This document shows positions 48,057-56,921 of a stretch of 64,000 nt of DNA, piece after piece (the stretch's first letter is position 1; the number at the start of each line of letters is the position of its first letter). The stretch is from Pseudomonadota bacterium. GTDB lineage: Bacteria > Pseudomonadota > Gammaproteobacteria > Thiotrichales > Thiotrichaceae. The notes below the pieces were generated by a model that made no database searches, was not told the origin of the DNA, and saw only the letters and a program-made list of their open reading frames with translations. Made by a program: the position numbers and the translations under genes. The stretch is from positions 1 through 64,000 of the forward strand of contig PDPH01000050.1 of assembly GCA_002747435.1 (NCBI GenBank). The letters are read 5' to 3'.

Positions 48057-48551
48057 TCAAAACCCTTGTTGCTTGATTAAACTTTTTACAAGCATAAAAC
48101 CTTGTTCTTGTTCCGCGTTGTAAATCAAGGCGACGTCGCTTTTACCATCATTGCCCTTAAAGTAAGTTTCACGCCCCAAAGAATCTGGTTGCCACCAATC
48201 CACGCTGGGAGCGTCCACTAAAAAAACTTGCTGTAATACATCGGAAGTTAATTCCAACTGTTGCAATTGATTTCTACCAATAAAATTGGCAACGGGTTGT
48301 GCTGGCATGGAGAAATGAAACCAAGCCATACTACCTTGTGAAGAAAGCTTTCTAATAGAATCTGCTGACTTAACTTGCTCCACTGGAACAGCAAACCAGT
48401 CTGCTACAGCATGGCGAGTATCCTCTGGTTTAGCACTTTGGAAAGCGGTTTTACCTGCTGGCCAGAAAGACTCCATAATGTAAGGCGTTACGGTCAAACC
48501 GATACCAAATAAAATCGTCAGCGCCATCAAGACTGTAAAAAAATACTTCAT
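48057..48551 (-). CDS. single-pass membrane protein of unknown function
   Basis: 164 residues. One N-terminal membrane segment (about 2-25) and an exported soluble domain rich in aromatic residues, with repeated VANFIGRNQLQQLE and LVDAPSVDWWQP stretches. No family recognised. It ends 11 bases from the end of the convergent helix-hairpin-helix gene and lies 14 bases downstream of the TatD-family gene, so it is probably cotranscribed with it. Confidence 0.75.
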   Translation of the reverse strand: MKYFFTVLMALTILFGIGLTVTPYIMESFWPAGKTAFQSAKPEDTRHAVADWFAVPVEQVKSADSIRKLSSQGSMAWFHFSMPAQPVANFIGRNQLQQLELTSDVLQQVFLVDAPSVDWWQPDSLGRETYFKGNDGKSDVALIYNAEQEQGFMLVKSLIKQQGF

Positions 48552-48565
48552 TATTCTACCTTTAT

Positions 48566-49333
48566 TTAGTCTATACCAAATAAGCGTTGTGCATTAGCTG
48601 TGGTAAAAGCAGCTAACTGTTGCAGCGTAACACCACGTAGCTCAGCCACTGTTGCAGCAATGACGGGTAAACGTAAAGGATCATTGCGTTTACCACGCCA
48701 TGCAGCGTCGGGCTGATCTGGTGCATCCGTTTCCAATAACAAGGCTTCTGCCGGCATTTGTGCAACCACACGCCGCAAACGCTGTGCCCGTTCATACGTT
48801 ACCGTCCCGCCAACACCTAACAAAAAGCCTTGTTGGAACAATATTTCGGCTTGTTGTCGGCTTCCCGAAAAACTATGCACAACACCTCGCAAACCACCTA
48901 CGCGACGAATTTGTTTAATCACATGGTCGACGGAACGACGTGCATGAATAATAACAGGTAAATCAAACTGTTTAGCCAAGCGTAATTGTGCAACAAAAAA
49001 GTCTGTCTGCGCCTCAATCGTTAGTTCTGGCACAAAATAATCCAGCCCACACTCCCCGACAGCAATCGCCCCACCCTTCGTCAAGCGTTTCTCCAACAAG
49101 TACAAATCATTTTCACAATGCTTAGCTAAGTAAATGGGATGTAAGCCATAAGCGGCATGCAAACCACGGTCAGTTGCACAAATTGCTTCCACAGCAGGCC
49201 AAGCAAGTGCAGTAATCGCAGGCACAATCAAATCACTCACCCCTATTTGACGCATGAACCGCAACAAATCCTGCCGATCAGGATCAAAAGAAACATCATC
49301 AAAATGGCAATGTGTATCAATTAAGCGCATCAT
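48566..49333 (-). CDS. yjjV: TatD family metal-dependent hydrolase (YjjV-like)
   Basis: 255 residues. TIM-barrel metallohydrolase of the TatD family: DTHCHFD (6-12), GECGLDY (about 93-99), HARRS (about 131-135), HSFSGS (about 154-159) and LETDAPD (about 201-207). The DAPD ending and overall sequence are nearer YjjV than TatD or YcfH. TatD proteins have metal-dependent nuclease activity; YjjV substrate is less clear. Start is one of two adjacent methionines. Divergent from the DUF4139 gene. Confidence 0.92.
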   Translation of the reverse strand: MMRLIDTHCHFDDVSFDPDRQDLLRFMRQIGVSDLIVPAITALAWPAVEAICATDRGLHAAYGLHPIYLAKHCENDLYLLEKRLTKGGAIAVGECGLDYFVPELTIEAQTDFFVAQLRLAKQFDLPVIIHARRSVDHVIKQIRRVGGLRGVVHSFSGSRQQAEILFQQGFLLGVGGTVTYERAQRLRRVVAQMPAEALLLETDAPDQPDAAWRGKRNDPLRLPVIAATVAELRGVTLQQLAAFTTANAQRLFGID

Positions 49334-49406
49334 CAGCCCAGATCACTTTCGTTAGATAAGAGCACATAGCATAATGCAACCATTAGTCCATCAAGGAGTC
49401 AACACC

Positions 49407-51077
49407 ATGACCAATAACAAGCTCCGACAAATCAGTCTGTGTATGCTACTGGTTTTATCCGGTTTCAGTCACGCCACCACGCTCGACGTACCCTCCAATA
49501 TTCAGGCTGTCACCGTCTACCCAGACAGTGCACGCATTACCCGTCATGCCACCGTAAAACTGGCAGCGGGTGAAAGCCGCTTGCTACTGAATGGTTTACC
49601 ACTGCAATTACAAACCGAATCACTGCGTATTAGCGGCCATAGTAGCAGTCCGGTGACACTCGGTAGTGTCAATCTATCCCAACATATACAAACTGAGCTT
49701 GTCCAAGAAAAAGAACGTTTACTGCGCGCTGAAATTGAAAAATGGCAGGAAAAACGTCGGGAAGTCGTGGATATGAAAAGCCGTGCTGAACAGCAATTAC
49801 TCATTATTCAAGCGACGGTATTGCAAAAACCAACAGGCTCGGCGAGTCCACAAACGATCATTCTCCCTTTGGAACAATGGCAACCAGCATGGGATACCCT
49901 AGATCAGGCCACTGCACAAGCACAAGCTAGAATACGTGCCACCGACAAAACTCTAAAAGCATTTGATGACGGTTTGCAGCAGCTACATCAACAACTCGCG
50001 GCCATTGCCACAGGTGAAACCCGTAGCCGCAGTGCCATATTATATGTTAATGCGCCTGAAGCCACTGAATTGCAACTTACCCTACGCTATCAAATTAAGG
50101 GCACTAGCTGGAAGCCTGTTTACAATGCTGAGTTAGATACAGACAATAATCAGCTCACTCTACAAACCCAAGCTGAAATACAGCAATTGACCGGCGAAGA
50201 CTGGAACAATGTAACTGTGCAACTCTCCACTTTACATCCTTCCAATAGCGCCGGTTTGCCAGCACTGGAAAGCTGGATAGTTCGTCTGCACGACAAATTG
50301 TCCTTCAGTTCCGAGGAATTTTATGAGGCGGATATGGCTAAAGATGAAGCAGTGGAAACATTGAAACAGGCTAATCTTTCAGCACGTTCCGCTGCAAAAC
50401 GCCAAGCACCCGCCCCCGCAGCTTCCCTGCAATTGCAAAATAGTCAGCTCCTGAACACTACATTTAATGCAGAATACCAAGTTCCAGGAAAGCTCACTCT
50501 CAGCAGTGGCAGTGATAGCCGACGGGTAACACTGTCCAGCCAAACATTAAAAACCGAACTGGGCTTGTATAGTTATCCACGAATTGACCCACGTGTTGTT
50601 TTGGTGAGTCAAGCAACTTATACCGCAGATGCACCATTATTAGCGGGCTCGGTTGCCCTGTATCGGGATGGCAGCTTTATTGGCAATACCTCAATAGAAA
50701 CCTTACAAAGTGGCGAAACACTCAAGCTTTCTTTTGGCGAGGACAACCGCATTCATATTGACTTCCAGCCTGTCCCCGAGAAAAGCAGTAGCTATGGCCT
50801 GATTAGCACCCGCAATCATTTAGAAAGGGCTTATCGTATTAGCATAAACAACCAACATGATAATAGCCGCGAAATCACTATTTATGACAGCATACCAGTA
50901 GCTAGCAATGAGGATATTAGTGTCAGCCTCACCGGCGACAAACCCGATCTAGAAAATGTAGAGCACAAAGAGGGCGTTGTCGCTTGGGTCAGGCAAATAC
51001 CAGCAGGCGAAAATACACCTATAGAATATGGCTACCATCTTAGCTATCCTGAGGATAAAGTACTTTCAGGATTATAA
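49407..51077 (+). CDS. MuiA-like DUF4139 domain protein, exported
   Basis: 556 residues from the ATG at 49407, which has AAGGAG eight bases upstream; a start 11 codons earlier has no signal. Signal peptide to about residue 24 (SGFSHA). Residues about 29-130 match the N-terminal DUF4140 (VTVYPDSARITRHA), then a coiled coil (about 100-205). The DUF4139 beta-rich domain (about 215-556) carries YQIKGTSWKPVYNAELD and a second part after a low-complexity linker (about 315-350). Such proteins are called mucoidy inhibitor A in some genomes; function is poorly known. It is followed two bases later by the phosphodiesterase gene. Confidence 0.9.
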   Translation: MTNNKLRQISLCMLLVLSGFSHATTLDVPSNIQAVTVYPDSARITRHATVKLAAGESRLLLNGLPLQLQTESLRISGHSSSPVTLGSVNLSQHIQTELVQEKERLLRAEIEKWQEKRREVVDMKSRAEQQLLIIQATVLQKPTGSASPQTIILPLEQWQPAWDTLDQATAQAQARIRATDKTLKAFDDGLQQLHQQLAAIATGETRSRSAILYVNAPEATELQLTLRYQIKGTSWKPVYNAELDTDNNQLTLQTQAEIQQLTGEDWNNVTVQLSTLHPSNSAGLPALESWIVRLHDKLSFSSEEFYEADMAKDEAVETLKQANLSARSAAKRQAPAPAASLQLQNSQLLNTTFNAEYQVPGKLTLSSGSDSRRVTLSSQTLKTELGLYSYPRIDPRVVLVSQATYTADAPLLAGSVALYRDGSFIGNTSIETLQSGETLKLSFGEDNRIHIDFQPVPEKSSSYGLISTRNHLERAYRISINNQHDNSREITIYDSIPVASNEDISVSLTGDKPDLENVEHKEGVVAWVRQIPAGENTPIEYGYHLSYPEDKVLSGL

Positions 51078-51079
51078 AT

Positions 51080-51901
51080 ATGAGCCAAGACCAAACCATT
51101 CAATTACTGCAAATCAGCGATACACATTGTTATAGCCATACCGATGCTTACCTAGAATGGTCATCACTGCTCGTACAACCCAATCGCAATTTGCGGTTAC
51201 TATTAAAGCATCTGCAACACCAGTATGCCACTGCTGACGCTCTAATTATTAGCGGTGATTTGGCGCAAGAAGTAGTGGCAGGCACATATGAACGCATTGC
51301 TGAACTATTAAAAGACTTTAGCTTGCCAGTATACGCATTAGCAGGTAATCATGATGTGCCTACTTTAATGCAGGTACACTTAAACTCGCTGGTAAGCCAA
51401 ACCATTCGACCCTTTAGTGCAACTCAATTCGCGCAATGGCATTGTCTCTTTTTAGATTCCAGCGAAGCAGAACGTAATGATGGATTTTTGCAAGCTGAGC
51501 AACTGGATCAACTTGAACACTACTTAGCCGGACTCCATACGGATAATTATGCACTAATCTTTCTTCATCACCATCCTGTACCCATCGGTAGCCCGTGGAT
51601 AGATCCTTGGGGCTTGCAGAACAACACCACTTTTTGGGACACATTGGCCGCTTTTCCATCGGTTAAGGCTGTTTGCTTTGGACATATTCACAACGAATTT
51701 GCGAGCACCTACAGCCGAAAAAATGGACATAGTATTGCTGTTTACGGCACTCCTGCCACCTGCGTGCAACTAGATCACACTTCAGATCAACCACGTTTTA
51801 TTCATACTCACCCAGCTTGGCGGGAAATAATCTTACATCCTGATGGTCAACTGAAAACCGCCGTCCATTATCTGACAGAATCAAATACAGCGCTTGCCTA
51901 G
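51080..51901 (+). CDS. cpdA: calcineurin-like phosphoesterase, CpdA-type 3',5'-cAMP phosphodiesterase
   Basis: 273 residues. The metal ligands appear in order: ISDTHC (with D and H, about 12-17), SGDLAQ (about 59-64), AGNHD (about 90-94), HHHP (about 163-166) and GHIHNEF (about 198-204). Length and motif spacing match CpdA, which hydrolyses cAMP. The substrate is inferred from family; some members act on other cyclic nucleotides. It starts two bases after the MuiA-like gene and converges with tpm. Confidence 0.88.
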   Translation: MSQDQTIQLLQISDTHCYSHTDAYLEWSSLLVQPNRNLRLLLKHLQHQYATADALIISGDLAQEVVAGTYERIAELLKDFSLPVYALAGNHDVPTLMQVHLNSLVSQTIRPFSATQFAQWHCLFLDSSEAERNDGFLQAEQLDQLEHYLAGLHTDNYALIFLHHHPVPIGSPWIDPWGLQNNTTFWDTLAAFPSVKAVCFGHIHNEFASTYSRKNGHSIAVYGTPATCVQLDHTSDQPRFIHTHPAWREIILHPDGQLKTAVHYLTESNTALA

Positions 51902-51905
51902 CACA

Positions 51906-51931
51906 CCGCACCGTTGATCAGATCAGTGCGG
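51906..51931. terminator. possible shared hairpin at the cpdA/tpm convergence
   Basis: CCGCAC (51906-51911) and GTGCGG (51926-51931) pair around a 14-base loop that itself contains TGATCA. It overlaps the tpm stop codon. No T tract is present on either strand, so it may only protect 3' ends. Confidence 0.35.
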
Positions 51932-52579
51932 CATTAACAAAAACACATGTTCATCCAAGCGTTCGATGCCATACTTACGAAAGCCGGGTAAATCTTCAAT
52001 CGCGTCTACTGTGCAGATGTGCTCAATCGCAAACCATTCCTCATAATAGCCTCGTACTTCTGCCTCATAGACCGCGAAAGGAGGCCCTTTGGCGACATTC
52101 TGATCATAAGCGACAGTGATCAAGAGCATGGTGACTACTGGTGGCAGGATAGCAAGCAAATGCTCCACATAAGCCGCGCGCATATCTAATGGCAAAGCAA
52201 TCAGAGAAGCACGATCATAAACAGCAGCACAATGTGCAATATCTTCAGCCGATAGTGTAAAAAAGTCACCCAATAAAATAGTCAAACCATCGGCTTCCCA
52301 ACGCTCAAACTTGCCTTGCTGTGTGACCGTAGGTATTAAATCATGCTCAGCAAAAAAGTCGCGTACTGCAATCGGACTGATTTCCACACCCCATACAGGA
52401 TGTCCTTGAGAGCGCAACCACAGCATATCACGACTTTTGCCACATAAAGGCACAAAAACACTGGCTTGAGGCGCAATGCGCAGGCGTTTCCAAAACGTTT
52501 CCAGATGCAAGTTAATATCTTGTTGGTGAAAACCAATTTGATTGCGCTCCCAGCGCTCGTGCCAAAATTCGGATTGCAT
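51923..52579 (-). CDS. tpm: thiopurine S-methyltransferase
   Basis: 218 residues, class I SAM methyltransferase of the bacterial TPMT family. Visible signatures are the N-terminal FWHERWERNQIGFHQQDINLHL (5-26), VFVPLCGKSRDMLWLRSQGHPVWGVEIS (about 41-68) for SAM, and CAAVYDRASLIALP (about 117-130). Such enzymes methylate thiopurines in vitro and confer resistance to tellurite or selenite in some bacteria; the natural substrate is unknown. It stands alone on its strand. Confidence 0.95.
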   Translation of the reverse strand: MQSEFWHERWERNQIGFHQQDINLHLETFWKRLRIAPQASVFVPLCGKSRDMLWLRSQGHPVWGVEISPIAVRDFFAEHDLIPTVTQQGKFERWEADGLTILLGDFFTLSAEDIAHCAAVYDRASLIALPLDMRAAYVEHLLAILPPVVTMLLITVAYDQNVAKGPPFAVYEAEVRGYYEEWFAIEHICTVDAIEDLPGFRKYGIERLDEHVFLLMPH

Positions 52580-52732
52580 TTTTGTTTACTTGAGTGACAC
52601 CGATGATTCTCGGCAAGAGCGCACAGTATAAATTAAAGCAGCTTTAACGCCAAAGCTTCAGCAATACTTACTATGCGCTGTAATCAGCGTTGCCTATGGC
52701 TTCGTGATGTGGGATTTGCCAAGCCAAAAACC

Positions 52733-53239
52733 TTATTGTTTAAAACGATTTTTGAGCTGTGCAATGTAGCTGTTTAGGCGTTTATCTAGTGTAGAGCCAA
52801 CTTGTGCAATAATACGGCTAAAAGGACTTCTAATGTCAGACGTTTCGGTGAAGGTTACACGCGTTCCACCAGGCACTGAGCTAAGAATAGCTTGACGTGT
52901 GCCTCTGACTCTGGAGCCTTTTTCTATTTGTATCAAGATTTCTTTCTGGTTTACTTCTTTCTTTTTACGGGTGACAAGCTGCTCGCCCTTCTTAGTGAGT
53001 TCCACCCAGCGCATACCATCATCATCATCTTTGAATTGCACGCTTTTTAAGTCAGTACGCCATTCTGTTTGGCGTGACAAGTCGCTAAGTGCATTCCAAA
53101 CATCTATTGTAGGTGCTTTAATAAGTTCTACGCGAGTGGCGCGTTGGTGAGGTGAAACAAGCAAACCTAATAAAAAAGGTATGATAACCAACAAGATGCC
53201 AATAATGACTATGCCCCAGATGAGTAATTCCATATACAT
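52733..53239 (-). CDS. membrane-anchored SRPBCC (START-like) protein
   Basis: 168 residues. A membrane segment at about 4-27 is followed by a START/polyketide-cyclase-like domain (RVELIKAPTIDVWNALSDLSRQTEWRTDLKSVQF), which forms a hydrophobic ligand pocket. The C-terminus is basic. Ligand and role unknown. The start could be either of the first two methionines (two codons apart). It is separated from the ribosomal protein genes upstream by a terminator. Confidence 0.82.
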   Translation of the reverse strand: MYMELLIWGIVIIGILLVIIPFLLGLLVSPHQRATRVELIKAPTIDVWNALSDLSRQTEWRTDLKSVQFKDDDDGMRWVELTKKGEQLVTRKKKEVNQKEILIQIEKGSRVRGTRQAILSSVPGGTRVTFTETSDIRSPFSRIIAQVGSTLDKRLNSYIAQLKNRFKQ

Positions 53240-53295
53240 TATTCCGAAAATAAAGCGTTAAGACAGATGAACAAAAAAGCAGAACTATCATAACG

Positions 53296-53325
53296 CAAAA
53301 AAGCCCGTTAATACGGGCTTTTTTG
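53296..53325 (-). terminator. rho-independent terminator of rpmB-rpmG
   Basis: A 13-pair inverted repeat (53296-53308 with 53313-53325) with a four-base loop TAAT, a GC core CCCGT/ACGGG and T runs on both strands. It lies 43 bases after the rpmG stop and before the SRPBCC gene. Confidence 0.85.
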
Positions 53326-53367
53326 TTGAAATCGTAGTTGCCGATGCTCTGCCAGGAGATTTGCAGT

Positions 53368-53538
53368 TTACTTAATTTTAGCTTCCTTGAAGAGCACATG
53401 CTTACGAACAACGGGATCGTACTTTTTGAACTCCAGCTTGTCAGGAGTGGTACGTTTGTTCTTGGTAGTGGTGTAGTAATAGCCTGTTTCAGCTGTAGAC
53501 ACCAGTTTGATTTTATCGCGACCGCTTTTCTTGGCCAT
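53368..53538 (-). CDS. rpmG: 50S ribosomal protein L33
   Basis: 56 residues: [18 protein letters not shown] at the start and [19 protein letters not shown] at the end, the usual L33 sequence. There are no CxxC pairs, so it is the zinc-free form, as in E. coli. Preceded by GGGAG and 23 bases downstream of rpmB in the standard rpmB-rpmG order. Confidence 0.97.
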   Translation of the reverse strand: MAKKSGRDKIKLVSTAETGYYYTTTKNKRTTPDKLEFKKYDPVVRKHVLFKEAKIK

Positions 53539-53561
53539 GTTTGTCTACTCCCGAATTAAAC

Positions 53562-53798
53562 TTAAACGTTTTCGCCGCGCGCGCGCAGCTCAGCTAAGAC
53601 AGCATCAATGCCTTTCTTGTCAATAATGCGCATGCCTTTAGCGGAAAGGCGCAATTTTACAAAGCGCTGTTCGCTATCAACCCAGAAACGATGCGTATGC
53701 AAGTTGGGCAGAAAACGACGTTTGGTCTTATTGTTAGCGTGCGAGACATTATTACCTGTCAGCGGACGCTTACCTGTTACCTGGCATACACGAGCCAT
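53562..53798 (-). CDS. rpmB: 50S ribosomal protein L28
   Basis: 78 residues, the same length as E. coli L28. [29 protein letters not shown]... is characteristic. Only one of the cysteines found in zinc-binding L28 forms is present. The start has GGAG eight bases upstream. First gene of rpmB-rpmG with its own promoter at 53853-53881. Confidence 0.98.
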   Translation of the reverse strand: MARVCQVTGKRPLTGNNVSHANNKTKRRFLPNLHTHRFWVDSEQRFVKLRLSAKGMRIIDKKGIDAVLAELRARGENV

Positions 53799-53852
53799 CG
53801 GAATTCTCCAAAACTGCGATTTAAATACTGATTCAAATACTAAAGGCGCGTA

Positions 53853-53881
53853 AGGGTAGCAAAACAGTAATAGGCAGGCAA
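53853..53881 (-). promoter_or_regulatory. sigma-70-like promoter of rpmB-rpmG
   Basis: On the minus strand TTGCCT (53881-53876), a 17-base spacer and TACCCT (53858-53853). The -35 matches four of six consensus bases and the -10 begins with TA and ends in T. It is well placed 55 bases upstream of the rpmB start. Confidence 0.55.
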
Positions 53882-53950
53882 GCTGTATTTAAATGTTTTT
53901 GCTTGACAATAGTGACGATGCTACACATTGGTGTGGTTGGCAACTTGCCA

Positions 53951-54814
53951 TCATAGTAAGGCAACCTGATCAGCTTGATCGCTTGGAAACGCAGGCAAAT
54001 CAGGAAGCTCTGGCAAGCGTTGTTGTAGCATGTGATGAAACTGTAAGGCCAGTTTTGGTACTTGTAGGTTGTTAGGGGTATGCAAAAAAATACGAGGCGT
54101 TAAGCCTGCTTGTAGCCAGCGTGCAGTTTGAGCGGCCCAAGGTTCTAATCTTGATTGATTTTCTTCCAATACAGGGTGGCCGATATAACGCAAAATGGGA
54201 GACTGTGCCGTAACATCGAGTTGTACGGGTAAGCGAGGTTTGCGCTCTTGAGCTTCGCGGGTAGCTTCGTCTAGGGCAGGCGCTGAATGCACTGGACGGC
54301 TTTCAAAAATAACGCGGTCTACACCCCGTTTTTTCAATAATTCATTATAACGTTGTCGCTGATTGGCATCTGTAAAAAAGGCTGGGTGGCGCACCTCTAC
54401 GGCATAACCATAGTCAGTCGGCAATTCACGTAAAAACTGTTCTAGCAAAGGCAGCCTCTCTGGTGAAAAAGAAGCAGGCAATTGCAGCATAAAGTTATTT
54501 AAACGTTCACCCAGTGGTGCTAAACGCTTTAGAAAAGCTTGGGTCTCTGCGTTGACCCGCGCTAGTTTGGCTTTATGGGTAATTTCGCGGGGAAATTTAA
54601 AACTGAAGCGGAAATCAGGCGGTGTAGCCTCGACCCAACGCGCCACATTAACGGCTGAAGGTGTAGCATAAAAAGTTGTATTGCCTTCAACCGCATTAAA
54701 AAAGCGTGCATATTGACGTAAGAAATCACCCGCCTTGGCTTGGGCTGTATAGAAATTGCCTTTCCACTCATTTTGTGACCACAGTGGCGCACCAAGATAA
54801 TAAGGTAGAGGCAT
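53951..54814 (-). CDS. yecE: DUF72 family protein (YecE-like)
   Basis: 287 residues, TIM-barrel DUF72 protein. Motifs: FFNAVEGNTTFYATPS (about 38-53), FRFSFKFPREITHKAKL (about 68-84), VEVRHPAFF (about 139-147). The C-terminal HTPNNLQVPKLALQF is typical. YecE has no firmly known reaction. It ends 152 bases before the rpmB start, and its upstream neighbour is the small Hsp20 operon. Confidence 0.9.
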   Translation of the reverse strand: MPLPYYLGAPLWSQNEWKGNFYTAQAKAGDFLRQYARFFNAVEGNTTFYATPSAVNVARWVEATPPDFRFSFKFPREITHKAKLARVNAETQAFLKRLAPLGERLNNFMLQLPASFSPERLPLLEQFLRELPTDYGYAVEVRHPAFFTDANQRQRYNELLKKRGVDRVIFESRPVHSAPALDEATREAQERKPRLPVQLDVTAQSPILRYIGHPVLEENQSRLEPWAAQTARWLQAGLTPRIFLHTPNNLQVPKLALQFHHMLQQRLPELPDLPAFPSDQADQVALL

Positions 54815-54869
54815 ATTTGCACCCCTAAAGATTTAAAGCTTACCCAAGCGCCCAAACAGCAGCGGGAGG

Positions 54870-54887
54870 ACGCTTGGAGCGTTTTTT
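54870..54887 (+). terminator. plus-strand terminator-like hairpin in the hsp20-yecE gap
   Basis: ACGCT (54870-54874), three-base loop and AGCGT (54878-54882) are followed by TTTTT. A longer stem CCAAGCG (54844-54850) with CGCTTGG (54871-54877) is also possible. It reads on the plus strand, yet both flanking genes are on the minus strand, so it would stop antisense transcription. Confidence 0.5.
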
Positions 54888-54891
54888 AAGA

Positions 54892-55293
54892 CTAGCCTAA
54901 CTGTACTTCAATCTTACGTGGCTGTGCATGCTCAGCTTTAGGGATGTGTACAGTCAATACACCATCCTTTTGGCTGGCTTCAATCTTGCTGGTATCCAAC
55001 TCACGACTGAGCGTAAAGGCGCGCTTGTAACGAGCGAGCTGTATTTCAGCATGCGTAGCTTCCATATTGTCTGGCATAGTTAGGGCAATTTCACCTTCCA
55101 ATGTCAGCGTGTCATTTTCAACATGGACACTGGCTTTTTCCTTGGGAACACCGGGCATCTCTGCGGTCAAGGTAAAGCCATTGTCGGCTTCTACAATGGA
55201 GACTAATGGGCGTAAGGTTGCCTGCTCTTTTTCAGCATGCTGCTTTGCTGAGTCTACTGTTTTGTCTTGTGTATTTGAGCTCATGGTATTCAT
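54892..55293 (-). CDS. small heat-shock protein, Hsp20 family (second copy)
   Basis: 133 residues. The alpha-crystallin domain spans about 30-120: VSIVEADNGFTLTAEMPGVPKEKASVHVENDTLTLEGE, then a loop and the final AXXXGVLTV-type strand (SQKDGVLTVHIPK). It ends in KIEVQLG, an IxV-like tail. ATP-independent holdase that binds unfolding proteins. It lies 23 bases after the first Hsp20 gene and shares its heat-shock promoter. Its N-terminal arm is polar and lacks the phenylalanine-rich segment seen in the first copy. Confidence 0.93.
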   Translation of the reverse strand: MNTMSSNTQDKTVDSAKQHAEKEQATLRPLVSIVEADNGFTLTAEMPGVPKEKASVHVENDTLTLEGEIALTMPDNMEATHAEIQLARYKRAFTLSRELDTSKIEASQKDGVLTVHIPKAEHAQPRKIEVQLG

Positions 55294-55316
55294 GCTTATC
55301 TTTCCCTGTTAGCTAA

Positions 55317-55760
55317 TTATTGAATTTCAACCCGTTTAGGTTGTGCTTCTTCGCGTCGTTGAATGGAGATGCACAGGACACCATCCTTACAATTGGCGGT
55401 CACTTTATTGACATCGACATCATCTGGCAGGGTGATAACACGCTTAAATTTACCAGAGAAGCGTTCTTGGGCATAAATCGTTGCTTTGCCGTCCTCATCG
55501 GGCAGGTCAAGCTGACGCTCACCTTGTACAGTAAGTAGGTTTTTATCGATTTGAATATCCAGTGTTTTGGCATCAACGCCAGGTACAAAGGCGTAAACTT
55601 CCACTGAAGTTGGGGTAGAGCCTAAATTAATGGCAGGAAAAGTACCCCGCGCAACAGGACGAATATTGGACAATAAGCCACGTCCGCCTAGTAAGTGACG
55701 TTGCAGATTATCTAATTCACCAAACAGATCATCAGAAAAGTTGAATAAAGTTCCGTACAT
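55317..55760 (-). CDS. small heat-shock protein, Hsp20 family (first copy)
   Basis: 147 residues. The chosen ATG at 55760 has GGAG nine bases upstream; an ATG two codons earlier has only a three-base spacer. N-terminal arm with NFSDDLFGELDNLQRHL, alpha-crystallin domain at about 38-135 (PAINLGSTPTSVEVYAFVPGV to NCKDGVLCISI) and a C-terminal RVEIQ (VxI) motif for oligomer contact. Together with the second Hsp20 it may form mixed oligomers, as IbpA and IbpB do. A sigma-32-like promoter precedes it. Confidence 0.94.
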   Translation of the reverse strand: MYGTLFNFSDDLFGELDNLQRHLLGGRGLLSNIRPVARGTFPAINLGSTPTSVEVYAFVPGVDAKTLDIQIDKNLLTVQGERQLDLPDEDGKATIYAQERFSGKFKRVITLPDDVDVNKVTANCKDGVLCISIQRREEAQPKRVEIQ

Positions 55761-55810
55761 AATCATTTACTCCATCGTTTCACATGGGTTTTGTTTGTCT
55801 ATGCTAAATG

Positions 55811-55838
55811 AATAAGGGCGGATCAAACAGACTTCAAG
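55811..55838 (-). promoter_or_regulatory. sigma-32-like promoter of the hsp20 pair
   Basis: On the minus strand CTTGAA (55838-55833), a 14-base spacer and CCCTTATT (55818-55811), matching the sigma-32 layout. The predicted leader is about 45 bases long. It lies in the divergent gap shared with cbpA. Confidence 0.68.
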
Positions 55839-55973
55839 AGCACGCTTGGAAAAAACTTGACAAATACGAAAAAATAAAACTTGTGTTTATACCAGGCTTG
55901 TAATTGGATTTTCTGCCTATAGATTAGTGGGTTGTCGCCCAGTATGGTGAGCTTAGGCAAGGAGAAGATAGCT

Positions 55974-56921
55974 GTGGAATACAAAGACTATTACAAGATA
56001 TTGGGTGTTGAACGCACTGCCAGTGATGACGAAATTCGTAAAGCTTATCGTCGCTTGGCACGTAAATATCATCCTGATGTAAGTAAAGAGCCTGATGCTG
56101 AAGCGCGTTTCAAAGCAGTGGGCGAGGCTTATGAGGTCTTGCATGATAGTGATAAACGTGCAGCCTATGATCAGTTGGGCTCTAACTGGCAGCAAGGTCA
56201 GGAGTTTCGCCCACCACCCGGCTGGGAAAGTCATTTTGACTTTGGCAGTAGACGTGCCAGTGGCAGTGCACAGGCAGATTTTGGTGATTTTAGTGATTTT
56301 TTCTCCAGCATTTTTGGCGGCGGCTTTGCTGGAACGGGTCGCCCAGACCAGGGTAGTAGCGGTTTTGGACAACAGCAGCGCGGCCAAGATCAACAAAGTA
56401 AGATTCAAATTGATTTGGAAGATGCACTACAAGGCGCTAAACGTACTTTTACGCTCAGCAGTGCCAGCGGCCAACGTACATTGACCGTCAATATTCCCAA
56501 AGGCATTAAAGCAGGCCAACGTATTCGCCTCAATGGTCAGGGACAGGCTGGCTTGAGGGGTGCAGGTGATTTATTGTTGGAAGTGGAGTTTCGACAACAT
56601 CCTTTGTATAAAATTGAGGAGCGTGATTTATATCTCACCGTACCTGTCGCACCTTGGGAGGCTGCTTTGGGAGCCAATGTGGCTGTACCTTTGCCAGGCG
56701 GCGGTTCGGCTGAGGTCAAAGTTCCGGCTAATTCTCGCACTGGGCGTAAAATGCGTCTCAAAGGAAAAGGTATTCCAGGCAGCGGTAGTCAGGTGGCGGG
56801 TGATCTTTATCTGATTCTAGAGATCGTTTTACCACCGGCTGAAACTAAAAAAGCACGTGAAGCTTATCAGTTAATGGCGGAATCATTAGCATTTAATCCC
56901 CGCCCATACTGGAAATTTTAA
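55974..56921 (+). CDS. cbpA: curved DNA-binding protein / DnaJ-like co-chaperone CbpA
   Basis: 315 residues from the GTG at 55974. GGAG lies nine bases upstream and this start gives the standard [12 protein letters not shown]; in-frame ATGs upstream lack a suitable site. J domain 1-70 with HPD ([16 protein letters not shown]), a Gly/Phe linker (about 90-135), and two C-terminal substrate-binding domains without the DnaJ zinc fingers. CbpA is a DnaJ paralogue that also binds curved DNA in starved cells. The inhibitor gene cbpM is not adjacent. Its divergence from the Hsp20 pair makes a small heat-shock island. Confidence 0.95.
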   Translation: MEYKDYYKILGVERTASDDEIRKAYRRLARKYHPDVSKEPDAEARFKAVGEAYEVLHDSDKRAAYDQLGSNWQQGQEFRPPPGWESHFDFGSRRASGSAQADFGDFSDFFSSIFGGGFAGTGRPDQGSSGFGQQQRGQDQQSKIQIDLEDALQGAKRTFTLSSASGQRTLTVNIPKGIKAGQRIRLNGQGQAGLRGAGDLLLEVEFRQHPLYKIEERDLYLTVPVAPWEAALGANVAVPLPGGGSAEVKVPANSRTGRKMRLKGKGIPGSGSQVAGDLYLILEIVLPPAETKKAREAYQLMAESLAFNPRPYWKF

